From Desulfocurvibacter africanus subsp. africanus DSM 2603 (GTDB lineage Bacteria; Desulfobacterota; Desulfovibrionia; Desulfovibrionales; Desulfovibrionaceae): DNA of 64,000 nt. Location: contig NZ_AULZ01000009.1 in assembly GCF_000422545.1 (NCBI RefSeq), positions 98,268 to 162,267 on the forward strand. Direction: 5' to 3'. The notes under the pieces are model-generated. The model worked only from the letters and a program-made list of their open reading frames with translations, was not told where the DNA came from and searched no databases. Of this stretch, positions 11,322 to 20,494 are shown one piece after another (the stretch's first letter is position 1; the number at the start of each line of letters is the position of its first letter). Made by a program: the position numbers and the translations under genes.

Positions 11322-11324
11322 GCA

Positions 11325-11876
11325 TCAACAAGCGGTCTGCGCTGTACGAGTCACGCAGACTTTGTCCTCATCATCCCTCTCCCGGACCAGCACGTTGACA
11401 TGATCCGTAAGCTCCGTATCGATCTTCATGCCTATGTAATCTGGTTGGATAGGCAGTTCGCGATGGCCGCGATCCACCAGGCACATGAGTTCCACGCGCT
11501 TGGGGCGACCGTAGTCCAGAATGGCTTCAAGGGCGGCGCGCACTGTGCGCCCGGTGAACAGCACGTCGTCCACCAGGATGATCTTGTGCCTGGTGATTTC
11601 GAAAGGAATCTCGGTGCAGTTGATGAGTGGCTGGACCGTCAGGTCGCTCCAGTCGTCGCGATAGAGATTGATATCCAGCTTGCCAAGGGGGATGCGCCGG
11701 CCAAGCCGTTCATCAAGAATGGCCTTGAGTCGCTCGGCCAAATCCGCCCCGCGGCGCTGAATGCCGATGATAGCCAAATCCTCGCACTCGCCATGCCTGG
11801 TCAGAACCTGTGCGGCCAGAGCTTCCATAAGCCGGGATATCTCTTCCGCTGAAATGATCATGCTCGCCTTGTCCAT
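11325..11876 (-). CDS. pyrR: Bifunctional pyr operon regulator / uracil phosphoribosyltransferase PyrR
   Basis: 183 residues. The PRPP-binding loop IILVDDVLFTGRT (about 99-111) and the RRGADLAERL loop identify a PyrR-type phosphoribosyltransferase, which can bind pyr mRNA and also make UMP from uracil. ATG 11876 is chosen because AGGAGTT lies 5 nt upstream. No pyr genes are adjacent, so a salvage role or action in trans is likely. Confidence 0.93.
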   Translation of the reverse strand: MDKASMIISAEEISRLMEALAAQVLTRHGECEDLAIIGIQRRGADLAERLKAILDERLGRRIPLGKLDINLYRDDWSDLTVQPLINCTEIPFEITRHKIILVDDVLFTGRTVRAALEAILDYGRPKRVELMCLVDRGHRELPIQPDYIGMKIDTELTDHVNVLVRERDDEDKVCVTRTAQTAC

Positions 11877-12180
11877 GAGAACTCCTGTGCGCTGGCTGTA
11901 GCAGTCACTATAGCGGATCACGCCGTGATATGGCAAACCCCGGCCGTGATCGGAAACACGGGGTGAGTTTGCGAGTCGTCGGCACAATCCAACATTCAAG
12001 TGCTTTCGTTTCATTTCAATCAGTTAAACTTTGCCTTGTCTGCATTATTTATCAATTAATATAATTCACAATGTGCTGACGCACCCTATTTTACAATAAT
12101 TTATCCTTTACAGATAATCTTGAATGCAATCAATGCGGCTCAGGCTTATATCAAGCTCTCACATAGGACTTGAGCGCAAT
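11877..12180. other. Divergent pyrR / HesB-like intergenic region
   Basis: About 300 bp of AT-rich sequence between divergent genes. I see no gene in it; it must hold the pyrR promoter on the minus strand. Confidence 0.5.
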
Positions 12181-12209
12181 TTGACAGGCATTAAATGGCA
12201 GAGTATTTG
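12181..12209 (+). promoter_or_regulatory. Sigma-70-like promoter for the HesB-like selenoprotein gene
   Basis: TTGACA at 12181-12186, a 17-bp spacer and TATTTG at 12204-12209, 30 bp before the start codon. The -35 is perfect; the -10 is partial. Confidence 0.55.
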
Positions 12210-12239
12210 ATTTGAATTCAATGGAGCAGGAGGATGTGC

Positions 12240-12545
12240 ATGGTCGAACTGACCGAGTCCGCCAGGGCTCAGCTACAGAAATACTTTGAAGATAGACGGA
12301 TCTCGGCTATTCGGATCTATCTTGCCTCGGGAGGCTGAGCGGGGCCACGATTGTCAATGGCTCTGGATGAGCCAAACGATACCGACGAGACTATCGATGC
12401 CCAAGGGTTCACCTTTGTCGTGGAGCGGGAGTTGTACACCCGAGCCAAACCCATCAAGGTGGATATGACTTATTTGGGCTTTCATATTACCTCGGCCATG
12501 CCCTTGAGCGACAAAGGCGGATGCGGCGGAACTTGCAGTTGTTGA
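12240..12545 (+). CDS. IscA/HesB-like selenoprotein with in-frame UGA (Sec33)
   Basis: Reading through the TGA at 12336-12338 gives one continuous 101-residue protein. It starts MVELTESARAQLQKYF, has SGG-U-AGPRLSMALDEP at 30-44, and ends KGGCGGTCSC. This is the A-type iron-sulfur scaffold fold, and selenocysteine replaces the first conserved cysteine, as known for HesB-like selenoproteins of Desulfovibrio and Geobacter. AGGAGG lies 6 nt before ATG 12240; an ATG at 12234 has no room for a ribosome site. Homology on both sides of the UGA argues against a pseudogene. Iron-sulfur or redox role is inferred. Confidence 0.9.
12336..12364 (+). promoter_or_regulatory. Selenocysteine UGA and candidate bacterial SECIS hairpin
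   Basis: The UGA is followed after 2 nt by GGGGCCA (12341-12347), a 10-nt loop and TGGCTCT (12358-12364), a 7-bp stem including two G-U pairs. This placement inside the coding region just after UGA fits a bacterial SECIS, though the apical loop is nearer to the UGA than in E. coli fdhF. Confidence 0.6.
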
Positions 12546-12597
12546 AACTGCCCATCGACTTGCTTCCAGGCTAATCGACACTTTCCCTTAATAATGG

Positions 12598-12634
12598 CAA
12601 ACCCCGCCTGGCATCGCCTAGCGGGGTTTGTTTT
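12598..12634 (+). terminator. Intrinsic terminator after the selenoprotein gene
   Basis: Perfect 10-bp stem CAAACCCCGC / GCGGGGTTTG with a 13-nt loop, followed by TTTTATT. Confidence 0.85.
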
Positions 12635-12671
12635 ATTCGCTACTGCGAGGGCTAGCTGCACAGGTCAGCTC

Positions 12672-13157
12672 CTACTCGTCGGCAGCCTCGTAGATGCCGC
12701 TCTTGCCGCCGCTTTTGTACAGGAGCTTCACGCCCTCGATAATCATGTCCTTCTGCACAGCCTTACACATGTCGTAGATCGTCAGTGCGGCGATATTGGC
12801 GGCAGTCAGCGCCTCCATCTCCACTCCGGTCTGCGAGGTAGTGCGCGCCTCGGCGCGGATGACAATGCGCGAGCTCGCCTCGTCAACTTCGAAAACAACA
12901 TCTACAAAGGACAAAGGAAGCGGATGACAGAGGGGGATGAGCTGATGAGTGGATTTGGCGGCCAATATGCCGGCGATCTTGGCCGTTGACAGGGCATCGC
13001 CCTTGGGCAGGGCCTTGTCGCGCAGGAGTGCCAGGGTTTCGGGCGCCATGCGCACAACGGCCTGGGCCACGGCCACGCGCCGGGTCGCATCCTTGTGGCC
13101 CACGTCCACCATACGGGAATTGCCATGCTCGTCGATATGGGAGAGCGTGCGACTCAT
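12672..13157 (-). CDS. moaC: Cyclic pyranopterin monophosphate synthase MoaC
   Basis: Second step of molybdenum cofactor synthesis. The 161-residue protein has [12 protein letters not shown] at the N-terminus, [16 protein letters not shown], and the C-terminal block [15 protein letters not shown] ([16 protein letters not shown]), all diagnostic. It lies downstream of dnaJ but an intrinsic terminator separates them, so it probably has its own promoter. Confidence 0.96.
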   Translation of the reverse strand: MSRTLSHIDEHGNSRMVDVGHKDATRRVAVAQAVVRMAPETLALLRDKALPKGDALSTAKIAGILAAKSTHQLIPLCHPLPLSFVDVVFEVDEASSRIVIRAEARTTSQTGVEMEALTAANIAALTIYDMCKAVQKDMIIEGVKLLYKSGGKSGIYEAADE

Positions 13158-13186
13158 AGCCCAGCCTCCTGGCTGTAAGGGTGAAA

Positions 13187-13212
13187 CAAAAAAGGGGAAG
13201 CTTCGCCCCCCC
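13187..13212 (-). terminator. Intrinsic terminator of the rpoZ-dnaJ unit
   Basis: On the minus strand a GGGG...GAAGCTT...CCCC hairpin is followed by six Ts, 20 bp after the dnaJ stop. Confidence 0.75.
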
Positions 13213-13234
13213 TTGGATTCTGTGTTGGCAGTAC

Positions 13235-14353
13235 CTACTCGCCTGTAGCTACCTTCTTGGCCTTATCGAAAAAGCGCTTGACTTTCTTGAGGGGCTTCTC
13301 TTCCTCCAGGCGGGCGAACTCGCGCAGGAGGTCCTCCTGCTTCTTGGACAAGTTGGTGGGAGTCTTGACGATGACCTCCACCAGCAGGTCGCCCCTGCGG
13401 GTGCCGCCAGGTTGCGGCAGGCCCAAACCGGCGAGCTGAAAAACCCGGCCGCTCTGCGTGCCTTTGGGAATCTCCATGCTGACCGGCTCATCCAGGGTCT
13501 CCACCTCGATCTTGTCGCCAAGGGTGGCCTGAACCATGCCGATCTCCTTGGTCACGACGAGTTCCTGGCCCTGACGACGGAAGATCTTGTCCGGCTGCAC
13601 GGAGATGACCACATACAGGTCGCCCGGAGGGCCGCCGTAACCACCCGCCTCGCCTTCTCCGCGCAGGCGCAGGCGGCTGCCGTCATCCACGCCTGCCGGC
13701 ACGCGCACCTTGATCTCCCGCTCACGCACCACCCGTCCGCGGCCCCGACATTCGGAGCAAGGCGAGCGAATGATCCTGCCTTCGCCGCGGCAGACCGGGC
13801 ACGTAATGGCCACCCGGAAAAATCCTTGGGCTTGGTAGACCTGGCCCGCGCCCTGGCACTGCTGGCAAGTTTCCGCCGAAGTGCCGGGTGATGCTCCGCT
13901 TCCGTCGCACTCGGGGCAAACTTCCTGTTTGGGCAGGCGCAGGGTAACTTCTGTACCCTTGGCCGCTTCACGGAAATTGATGGTCAGGTTGTAACGCAGG
14001 TCCGCGCCGGCGTGTGGCCGGGGACCACGGCGGCCAGCGCCGCCGAAGCCGAAAAATTCGCTGAAGATGTCGCCGAACGCTCCGAAGATGTCCTCGGGGC
14101 TGGAGAAACCTTGCGAACCAAACTCCCCCATGCCTTCGTGGCCGAAGCGGTCATAGCGTGTCCGCTTATCCTGATCACGCAAGACCTCGTAAGCTTCCGC
14201 TGCTTCCTTGAATTTGCTTTCGGCTTCGGGATCATCCGGATTTTGATCCGGATGGTACTTGAAGGCCAGCTTGCGATAAGCCCGCTTGATCTCATCCTCG
14301 CCGGCGCTACGCTCCACGCCGAGGATTTCGTAGTAATCTCGCTTTGGTGCCAT
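13235..14353 (-). CDS. dnaJ: Chaperone protein DnaJ
   Basis: Hsp40 co-chaperone of DnaK. J domain at the N-terminus with HPD at 34-36, then a Gly/Phe-rich segment, then four zinc motifs [24 protein letters not shown] and CSECRGRG, then the C-terminal substrate domain. 372 residues, full length. It starts 6 bp after rpoZ ends, so it is in one operon with rpoZ. Confidence 0.98.
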   Translation of the reverse strand: MAPKRDYYEILGVERSAGEDEIKRAYRKLAFKYHPDQNPDDPEAESKFKEAAEAYEVLRDQDKRTRYDRFGHEGMGEFGSQGFSSPEDIFGAFGDIFSEFFGFGGAGRRGPRPHAGADLRYNLTINFREAAKGTEVTLRLPKQEVCPECDGSGASPGTSAETCQQCQGAGQVYQAQGFFRVAITCPVCRGEGRIIRSPCSECRGRGRVVREREIKVRVPAGVDDGSRLRLRGEGEAGGYGGPPGDLYVVISVQPDKIFRRQGQELVVTKEIGMVQATLGDKIEVETLDEPVSMEIPKGTQSGRVFQLAGLGLPQPGGTRRGDLLVEVIVKTPTNLSKKQEDLLREFARLEEEKPLKKVKRFFDKAKKVATGE

Positions 14354-14359
14354 GTCTAA

Positions 14360-14581
14360 CTATTGCTGTTCAATGAAAACGCCGGCCTCTTCGATGGACT
14401 CGGCAGGCTTGACCTTGCCTGCGGCGATTTCGCGCAGGGAAGTGACGACTTCCTTGTTGTCGGACTGCACGAGGGGCCTGTAGCCCTCGCGGTACTGCTT
14501 GATGCGCTTGATGGACATCTGCACGATGAGAAACCGGTTGTCCACTTGCTCAAGGCAATCTTCAACGGTAATGCGAGCCAT
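14360..14581 (-). CDS. rpoZ: RNA polymerase omega subunit
   Basis: 73 residues beginning [17 protein letters not shown], with the conserved helix [14 protein letters not shown]. It assists assembly of the beta-prime subunit. A GGAG sequence precedes the start. First gene of an rpoZ-dnaJ unit. The short reading frames covering it on the other strand are not genes. Confidence 0.95.
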   Translation of the reverse strand: MARITVEDCLEQVDNRFLIVQMSIKRIKQYREGYRPLVQSDNKEVVTSLREIAAGKVKPAESIEEAGVFIEQQ

Positions 14582-14750
14582 ATAGCACTCCTACGAGCGT
14601 ATGCTGATGTGTCATGGTTGGCGCCAGCCGAGGCTTGGCCTTTGATGAAAGGCTGCCGACTCCTTGCAGGCGCTTGTCAATAATCATGCCCGGAGTACGC
14701 AGCTCCGCCGTCATGAAAAGAATGATTGCTACTGCATGCGTAAGCTCAGG

Positions 14751-15074
14751 TCAAGGGTTGGCATCCAGGCTGCCACGCGCCCGGCTAGCTGTCGGAATGG
14801 CCAAGGCCGCATCAATGTATTTTCTCAGTTCTTCCGGGCTTAGGCCGGGGATGAGAATGGCCTCCTTGGGGCATGTGGCTTGGCACACACCGCAGCCTCG
14901 GCAGGCCTCGCCATCGAGAAGGGCTATACGCCGGCCGGGACGTTTGGGACTGGCACCCAAGGCAAGTGCCCCCACAGGGCAGACATCCACACAGAAGGCG
15001 CAGCCATCGCACCTGTCATCGCGCACAAGCGCTTTGGCCTGCTCGCCAGGAAAAGCCTTGTTGATGAAGGCCAT
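14751..15074 (-). CDS. 2[4Fe-4S] ferredoxin-type protein
   Basis: 107 residues with two full cluster motifs, CDGCAFCVDVCP and CRGCGVCQATCP, so two [4Fe-4S] clusters and an electron-transfer role in the cytosol. ATG 15074 is chosen because AAGGAGT lies 7 nt upstream; a longer frame to 15200 has no ribosome site. It is divergent from the TtcA-like gene 110 bp away. Many tRNA-thiolation enzymes of the TtcA type need an iron-sulfur cluster, so a functional link is possible but inferred. Confidence 0.9.
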   Translation of the reverse strand: MAFINKAFPGEQAKALVRDDRCDGCAFCVDVCPVGALALGASPKRPGRRIALLDGEACRGCGVCQATCPKEAILIPGLSPEELRKYIDAALAIPTASRARGSLDANP

Positions 15075-15183
15075 GTTCGGTACTCCTTGCGGCTCGTTGC
15101 TGTTGGCTCCCATTGTAAGACCAAATGAAAAAAAGAAAAGCACCGGGCGATCCAGGACATCCAGCGCCCGGCGGAGGCGCCAG

Positions 15184-15933
15184 ATGAAACGCTGGGGCAA
15201 GCTGAATTACGCCCAAAAGACTTGCGTCGCCAGGGCTGGAATGCTCATGCAGCAGACGCACATGCTATCGCCGGGAGCTCGCATAGGAGTGGCAGTATCC
15301 GGCGGAGTGGATTCATTTGTCATGATCCAGACTCTACTCATCCGTAAAAGCATCGTGCCCTTCCCCATTGAGCTCATGGTATTCCATATCAATCCTGGTT
15401 TCGATAGCACAAATCATGTGCCGGTAGCCGATTGGTGCCAGGACAATGGCCTGGCGGCCCACTTCGAGGTTACGAACTTCGGACCACGGGCCTTCAGTGA
15501 AGAAAACAGGGAAAAGTCTGCATGCTTCTTTTGCAGCATGCACCGCAGAAGACGTCTGTTTGAGCTTTGCCGAAACTATAATGTCACGCATCTTGCATTA
15601 GGACATACCAAAGACGATTTGGTCACGACCTTCTTCATGAACATGATGCAAGGGGGAAAGGTCGATGGCTTGCACAGCCGTGATGAATACTTCGGGGGTG
15701 AGCTGATGCTAATCCGACCGATGCTGCTCATCGAAAAGGACATGATCCGCCGGGCGGCCAAGGCTTGGAGACTGCCGATCGTAACCAACCCGTGTCCGGC
15801 AAGCGAGAACAGCAGAAGATCTCAGATCGGTGGATGGCTCTCGGAATTGTGGAGTCATTCACCTGAAATCAAGAGGAATGTGCATAATGCCATCGGCAAG
15901 TGGCAGCTTGACTTGGATAAATCCCTATCTTAA
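15184..15933 (+). CDS. TtcA/TilS-type PP-loop ATPase, likely tRNA 2-thiolation
   Basis: 249 residues. The PP-loop SGGVDS is at 39-44, a CxxC pair lies in ACFFCSMHRRRR, and the LALGHTKDDLVTTFFMNMM and PCPASENSRR blocks match TtcA proteins that use a [4Fe-4S] cluster to make 2-thiocytidine at tRNA position 32. The third cysteine lies in NPCP. ATG 15184 has GGAGG upstream; the longer open frame to 14614 is a shadow of the ferredoxin gene. Confidence 0.85.
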   Translation: MKRWGKLNYAQKTCVARAGMLMQQTHMLSPGARIGVAVSGGVDSFVMIQTLLIRKSIVPFPIELMVFHINPGFDSTNHVPVADWCQDNGLAAHFEVTNFGPRAFSEENREKSACFFCSMHRRRRLFELCRNYNVTHLALGHTKDDLVTTFFMNMMQGGKVDGLHSRDEYFGGELMLIRPMLLIEKDMIRRAAKAWRLPIVTNPCPASENSRRSQIGGWLSELWSHSPEIKRNVHNAIGKWQLDLDKSLS

Positions 15934-16000
15934 ACGACTTGGGCTAAATCCTTAAATCAAGTCGTCAGCTCTGAACCGGCAAGCCAAGGACGCAAGAGCC

Positions 16001-16906
16001 ATGCTACTGCGGAAATTCCATATCGTTGTATTCAAAGACAGCAGCGGCCAATGCTATAAGCTCCGCTTGCATGGCTGGATGGTCTTTTCTCTTCTCCTGC
16101 TGCTTGCCGGCCTTATAGGCGGTAACGTCTATTTATGGCGTTATTTCCATGAGTATGGCGTCGTGGAAGGACGGCTGGGTATAGCTGAAAAGACGGTTCA
16201 AGAGCAGAAGACGCAGATGCTCAGTTTGGCCAGCAAGATGAAGAACCTGGAGAAGGACCTTTATCGCGTGCGGGACTTCGATTCCAAACTGCGCATCATG
16301 ATCAACTTGGATCACCAGCAGGCCCAATTGCCTACGCCCGTGGGCGGTCCAGAGACCCGCGATTTCTCCAAGAACTACCTGACCATGTACCGGCAGGAGC
16401 TTCTCGCGCGCAAGATGCACAATTTCCTGTACCAGCTCTCCACCGACGCCAGGCTGGAGGAGGCCCGCCAGCAGGAACTTATCCAGACCTTGCGTGAGCG
16501 CGAGGATATGCTTGCCGCAACGCCGTCAATATGGCCCGTCGAAGGCTGGATATCCTCATCCTTCGGCTACCGGACCTCGCCCTTCACAGGCAAGCGCGAG
16601 TTCCACAAAGGCTTGGATATCAGCTGCCCGCTCGGCACCCCCATCTACTCCCCGGCAAAGGGCGTTGTAGTCAACGCAGGCCGTCGCGGAGCCTACGGCT
16701 TGCGAGTGTCCATCGACCATGGCGCAGGCACCATCACCCGTTACGGCCACATGCACCGCATTTCGGTCAAACCCGGTCAGACCGTGACTCGCGGTGAGCT
16801 TGTCGGCTACGTGGGCACCACAGGCCGCAGCACGGGCCCGCACCTGCACTATGAAGTGCGCCTGAACGGCTTACCCGTGGATCCCATGCGCTACATCTTG
16901 AATTAA
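16001..16906 (+). CDS. M23 (LytM) peptidoglycan endopeptidase, membrane anchored
   Basis: 301 residues: short cytoplasmic N-terminus, one membrane helix (about 27-46), a coiled coil (about 55-110), then a LytM domain. Zinc ligands are H202 and D206 in FHKGLDISCP and the HLH at 281-283, so it is probably catalytically active. Bacterial relatives act at the cell wall or in polymer secretion. It stands alone between hairpins. Confidence 0.92.
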   Translation: MLLRKFHIVVFKDSSGQCYKLRLHGWMVFSLLLLLAGLIGGNVYLWRYFHEYGVVEGRLGIAEKTVQEQKTQMLSLASKMKNLEKDLYRVRDFDSKLRIMINLDHQQAQLPTPVGGPETRDFSKNYLTMYRQELLARKMHNFLYQLSTDARLEEARQQELIQTLREREDMLAATPSIWPVEGWISSSFGYRTSPFTGKREFHKGLDISCPLGTPIYSPAKGVVVNAGRRGAYGLRVSIDHGAGTITRYGHMHRISVKPGQTVTRGELVGYVGTTGRSTGPHLHYEVRLNGLPVDPMRYILN

Positions 16907-16920
16907 AACAGTCCGTTCAT

Positions 16921-16973
16921 AAAATGCATGAGATCCGGGAAGGGCAAAGCCCTTCCCGGATCTCATGCATTTT
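16921..16973 (+). terminator. 25-bp perfect hairpin after the M23 peptidase gene
   Basis: 25-bp perfect inverted repeat with an AAA loop, ending in TTTT. It is able to terminate in either direction. The remaining ~320 bp to the next gene show no other supportable feature. Confidence 0.75.
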
Positions 16974-17294
16974 GCTCGAGCTAGTCCCAACCGATTCATT
17001 GTCCTCCCATCCGCGCTCTTAGCTGGCCGTTGACGGCCAGTGCCTCTTGATATCTTTAACCTGCCCAACTTACTTGGCGGCATGCGGCCCTAGCGACCAT
17101 TCTCGGCAAACGGCATGGCCCCGACGTTCAATCCCATAATTGGTCGGAGCGAAACAGGCCTTAACCTGAACTCCTCCTGCTGGTGCTTCTTGCCGTAACC
17201 CAACCAACCTCTTTTCGTCGTTGGATATTTTCTCCTTTTATGCCACTATCCCGCCAAACAGGCATAGAGCTTCCCGCAGCTAAGGAGGAAAAAC

Positions 17295-18287
17295 ATGCCG
17301 ACCTCAAGGCCCGGCGGCGAGATACGCCGGCAGATGCTTGCCAGCATGATCTTAGTGCGTGCCTTCGAGAACCGCTTGTCCAAGTTGGTCGCCGACAAGG
17401 AAGACGTCCTTGGCATGCAGATCCTGGCCACAGGCCAAGAGGCCGCGTCCGTGGCATCCGTACAGGCCCTGACACCCGAGGACGTCATCGTCTCCAACCA
17501 TCGCAGCCATGGCCATCTCCTCGCGCGCAACGCAGACATCAAGACGATCATGGCCGAGATCATGGGCAAGGCGACAGGCGTGAACAAGGGCAAATCCGGC
17601 ACCCTGCACCTCATCGTGCCCGAGGTGAACGCACTCATGACCAGCACCGTGGTCGGCGCAGGACCGTCCATGGCCGCCGGAGCAGCTTTCGCCCAACAGT
17701 ACCGGGACGAGCGAGCCATCACGGCCGTTTTCTTCGGCGACGGCGCGGCGGCCGAGGGCAACGTGCACGAGGCCATGAACTTGGCCGGCGTATGGAAGCT
17801 CCCGCTGCTCTTCATATGTGAAAACAACTGCTGGGCCGGGGCCCAGGCCCTCAAGGAGCACTGCGCGGTAGGCAATATCGCCGTGCGCGCGAGCTCCTAT
17901 GGCATGCCCGGCAAGCTGGTGGACGGCAATGACGCCGACGAGGTGCACTCCGCAGTTTCCGAGCTGGCCGAGCACTGCCGCAGCGGCAAAGGCCCTGCCC
18001 TGCTGGAGGCCTATACCTACCGCATGCGCGGCCACGGCGAGCATGACCATCAGCATTATGTGGACAAGGAAGAGCTGGAGTTGTGGGCCGCCAAGGACCC
18101 CATACGCATATATCGCGCGCGCTTGGTCCAGGAAGGTTTGCTGACCGAGGAAGACGTTCGTGGCATGGAGCGGGACGCCTCCGCCCGCGTGGAAGAGGCT
18201 GTGCGCTTCGCCGCCGAGAGCCCGTTCCCCGCGCCCGAGGCGGCTGTGGAGGATGTTTGGGTTCAAAGCCCCTGGGCTGGGCGCTAA
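17295..18287 (+). CDS. Thiamine-diphosphate 2-oxoacid/acetoin dehydrogenase E1 alpha subunit
   Basis: 330 residues. The thiamine-diphosphate motif GDGAAAEGNVHEAMNLAGVWKLP with the following ENN is intact, as are SNHRSHGH and TYRMRGHGEHD. AAGGAGG sits 8 nt before ATG 17295. It pairs with the E1 beta gene 12 bp downstream. No E2 or E3 gene follows, so the acyl-transfer partner is elsewhere, or the enzyme acts on a different acceptor. Acetoin, pyruvate and branched-chain substrates cannot be told apart here. Confidence 0.9.
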   Translation: MPTSRPGGEIRRQMLASMILVRAFENRLSKLVADKEDVLGMQILATGQEAASVASVQALTPEDVIVSNHRSHGHLLARNADIKTIMAEIMGKATGVNKGKSGTLHLIVPEVNALMTSTVVGAGPSMAAGAAFAQQYRDERAITAVFFGDGAAAEGNVHEAMNLAGVWKLPLLFICENNCWAGAQALKEHCAVGNIAVRASSYGMPGKLVDGNDADEVHSAVSELAEHCRSGKGPALLEAYTYRMRGHGEHDHQHYVDKEELELWAAKDPIRIYRARLVQEGLLTEEDVRGMERDASARVEEAVRFAAESPFPAPEAAVEDVWVQSPWAGR

Positions 18288-18299
18288 AGGAGGTCGCAT

Positions 18300-19280
18300 A
18301 TGCTTGAAATGCATACCGGAGTCGCGGTCCGCGAAGCCCTGACCTTGGCAATGGAGCAGGACGAGCGCATTTTCATAGCCGGCGAAGGCGTGGGCGTGTC
18401 CATACACGACAGCCCGCTTATGCCCACGTATGGACTATTACAGAAATTCGGACCCAGGCGGGTCAAGGATACGCCCGTGAGCGAGGCGGCCATTGCCGGC
18501 CTGGCCGTAGGCGCGGCGAATCTTGGCCTGCTGCCTGTGGTCGAGATCATGTTCTTCCCCTTCATCACTCTAGCCTCGGACATGCTCGTGAACCACGCCG
18601 CCAAGCTGCGCTACCTAAGCGGCGGCAAGAGCAGCTTCCCGCTCACGGTGCGCGTCAAGACTGGCATCGGCTTCCAGGCCGGCTGTCAGCACTGTCACCC
18701 GCTGGAGGCCTGGATGGCGCACATTCCAGGCCTGAAGGTCGTGTACGCCTCCACTCCCGCCGACGCCAAGGGGCTGCTCCTGTCGGCCATTTTCGATCCG
18801 GACCCGGTCATCGTTATCGAGGAAATGGGCCTGTACTGGATGAAAGGCGACGTGCCCGAGGGCGACGTGCGAGTGCCGCTCGGCAAGGCGCGGCTGGTCA
18901 AGCCGGGAAGAGACGTGACAATCGTGGCCTACGGCAGCGCTGTGTACACGGCGCTGCAGGCCGCGGGGCAGCTTGAGGCCGAAGGTATCTCGGCGGAAGT
19001 CATCGATCTGCGCAGCCTTGTGCCGCTGGACAAGCAGGCGGTGCTTGAGTCCGTGAAAAAGACGGGCCGATTTGTGACCGTGCACGACGCCAACAAGTTT
19101 TGCGGATTCGGCGCGGAGCTGGCGGCCATGGTCGCGGAAGAGGCCTTCGATAGCCTGAAAGCTCCGGTGCGCAGAGTCGCCGCGCCCGAGGCGCCCGTGC
19201 CTTTTTGCCCGCCGCAGGAGAAGTTCTATAAGCCTGATGCGGGAAAAGTGAACGCAGCGGTGAAGGGAATTATGAAATGA
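18300..19280 (+). CDS. Thiamine-diphosphate 2-oxoacid/acetoin dehydrogenase E1 beta subunit
   Basis: 326 residues. It has the beta-subunit signatures GEGVGV, DTPVSEAAIAGLAVGAA and HIPGLKVVYASTPADAKGLL, and the C-terminal transketolase domain. AAAGGAGG ends just before the start. In the usual QxSQSxEA stretch this protein has QHCHPLEA, so active-site surroundings are atypical. It forms a two-gene unit with E1 alpha. Confidence 0.9.
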   Translation: MLEMHTGVAVREALTLAMEQDERIFIAGEGVGVSIHDSPLMPTYGLLQKFGPRRVKDTPVSEAAIAGLAVGAANLGLLPVVEIMFFPFITLASDMLVNHAAKLRYLSGGKSSFPLTVRVKTGIGFQAGCQHCHPLEAWMAHIPGLKVVYASTPADAKGLLLSAIFDPDPVIVIEEMGLYWMKGDVPEGDVRVPLGKARLVKPGRDVTIVAYGSAVYTALQAAGQLEAEGISAEVIDLRSLVPLDKQAVLESVKKTGRFVTVHDANKFCGFGAELAAMVAEEAFDSLKAPVRRVAAPEAPVPFCPPQEKFYKPDAGKVNAAVKGIMK

Positions 19281-19410
19281 TGGAACACTGGGGAGGGCGC
19301 AAGCTCTCCCCAGCATCACTCCAGCGGTTGCCCATTCAGCTGCCCTGAAGAGCAACTCGGCCAAGGTGATGGTATCCGGATCGGAGCAATATCTTGTGGG
19401 GGCTATGATA

Positions 19411-20067
19411 ATGGGGCAGAGTTTAAGCAAAATAGAAAAAGTGTATGATACAGTAGCAAAAGAATATGCCGAGACGTTCTTTTATGAGCACGAAAAGAAA
19501 CCTAAAGACCAGGACATACTTTGCAGGTTCTCACAAGAAATTGGAAACAGAAGACCTGTTTGGGATTTCGGTTGTGGTCCCGGTCATACTGCAAGCTACC
19601 TGACAAAGCTTGGACTTGAAACTTCGGGATTGGATCTGTCAGAAAAAATACTGGAGCAAGCCAGAGCAATTCATCCGGCGATGCACTTTAGAAGAGGAAA
19701 CATCCTAGAGCTCGAATTCGAAGACAACTTAATAGCTGGCATTGTGTCTTTCTACTCCATAGTTCACTTCACAGAAGATCAGGTTAAACTGGCTTTCCGG
19801 GAAGCATTTCGCGTATTACAACCTGGCGGCATATTTCTTTTTACCTTTCACATTGGTGAGAACACAATCCACCTGGATCAATTTCTGAATAAAGAAATCG
19901 ATGTAGATTTCATGTTTTTTACTAATGATTTCATATGGAAAAGCCTCAAGGACAGTGGCTTTGCAAAGATAGAGATGATCGCGAGAGAACCATATCCCGC
20001 AGTGGAGTACCAAAGCCGAAGATCGTATGTTTTCGCAATAAAACCTGTCGCTCGAAAATCGCCCTGA
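19411..20067 (+). CDS. SAM-dependent class I methyltransferase
   Basis: The SAM-binding motif VWDFGCGPGHTASYL and the acidic GLDLSEKILEQA strand-helix are clear; FRVLQPGGIFLFTFH is the typical post-IV block. About 218 residues from ATG 19411, which has a GGGGG stretch upstream (an upstream ATG at 19366 is possible). Substrate unknown. Base composition is visibly more AT-rich than the flanking core genes, which suggests acquisition. Confidence 0.85.
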   Translation: MGQSLSKIEKVYDTVAKEYAETFFYEHEKKPKDQDILCRFSQEIGNRRPVWDFGCGPGHTASYLTKLGLETSGLDLSEKILEQARAIHPAMHFRRGNILELEFEDNLIAGIVSFYSIVHFTEDQVKLAFREAFRVLQPGGIFLFTFHIGENTIHLDQFLNKEIDVDFMFFTNDFIWKSLKDSGFAKIEMIAREPYPAVEYQSRRSYVFAIKPVARKSP

Positions 20068-20320
20068 CAAGGCGCTGAAACGGATGCCATCGTAGGGGCC
20101 GGATTACCAGCATCGTGGCCAGTCTCGCCCCTTCGTCCTTGCTGGCCGAGCGGTCTGAGCACGCCCCTGGAGGACCGTCGCCCTGATGCCGGCAGTTTGT
20201 AGCGGTCGGGAGCATCTTGGCCGAGGTCATCGATCTCCTCCAACTCACCATGGGCAGCCCGAACGAACCGCGTCCAAAGTTAATAATTGTCATGAAGCTA
20301 TGCTTTTGTATTTACAAGGC

Positions 20321-20494
20321 ATGCAAACGGTCCTTAAGCCAATCACGTGTAATCAGTGTGCCCACTGGACTCCCGTGAACTGGTCTCTTGGGCACTGCAG
20401 TCATCAGTGTTGCCCCATGCCGGGCGTAGCCGGAGCCTGCTCGGCGTACAAGCCGTCTTCATTCAGGCGTCCCAACGAAGGTAAGCGCCCGTAA
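20321..20494 (+). CDS. Small cysteine-rich hypothetical protein
   Basis: 57 residues with CNQCAHW and GHCSHQCC, a pattern of paired cysteines that could bind zinc. An AAGG lies just upstream of ATG 20321. I do not recognise a family; similar tiny CxxC proteins occur in phages and genomic islands. The frame may be accidental. Confidence 0.35.
   Translation: MQTVLKPITCNQCAHWTPVNWSLGHCSHQCCPMPGVAGACSAYKPSSFRRPNEGKRP

Noticed and set aside
10755..11852. 365-codon plus-strand frame over the EamA and pyrR genes
   Set aside because: Composition is antisense-like and both minus-strand genes are well conserved.
12240..12545. HesB-like gene as a nonsense-mutated pseudogene
   Set aside because: The UGA replaces the expected active-site cysteine, homology resumes directly after it, and a hairpin follows, so selenocysteine is the better reading.
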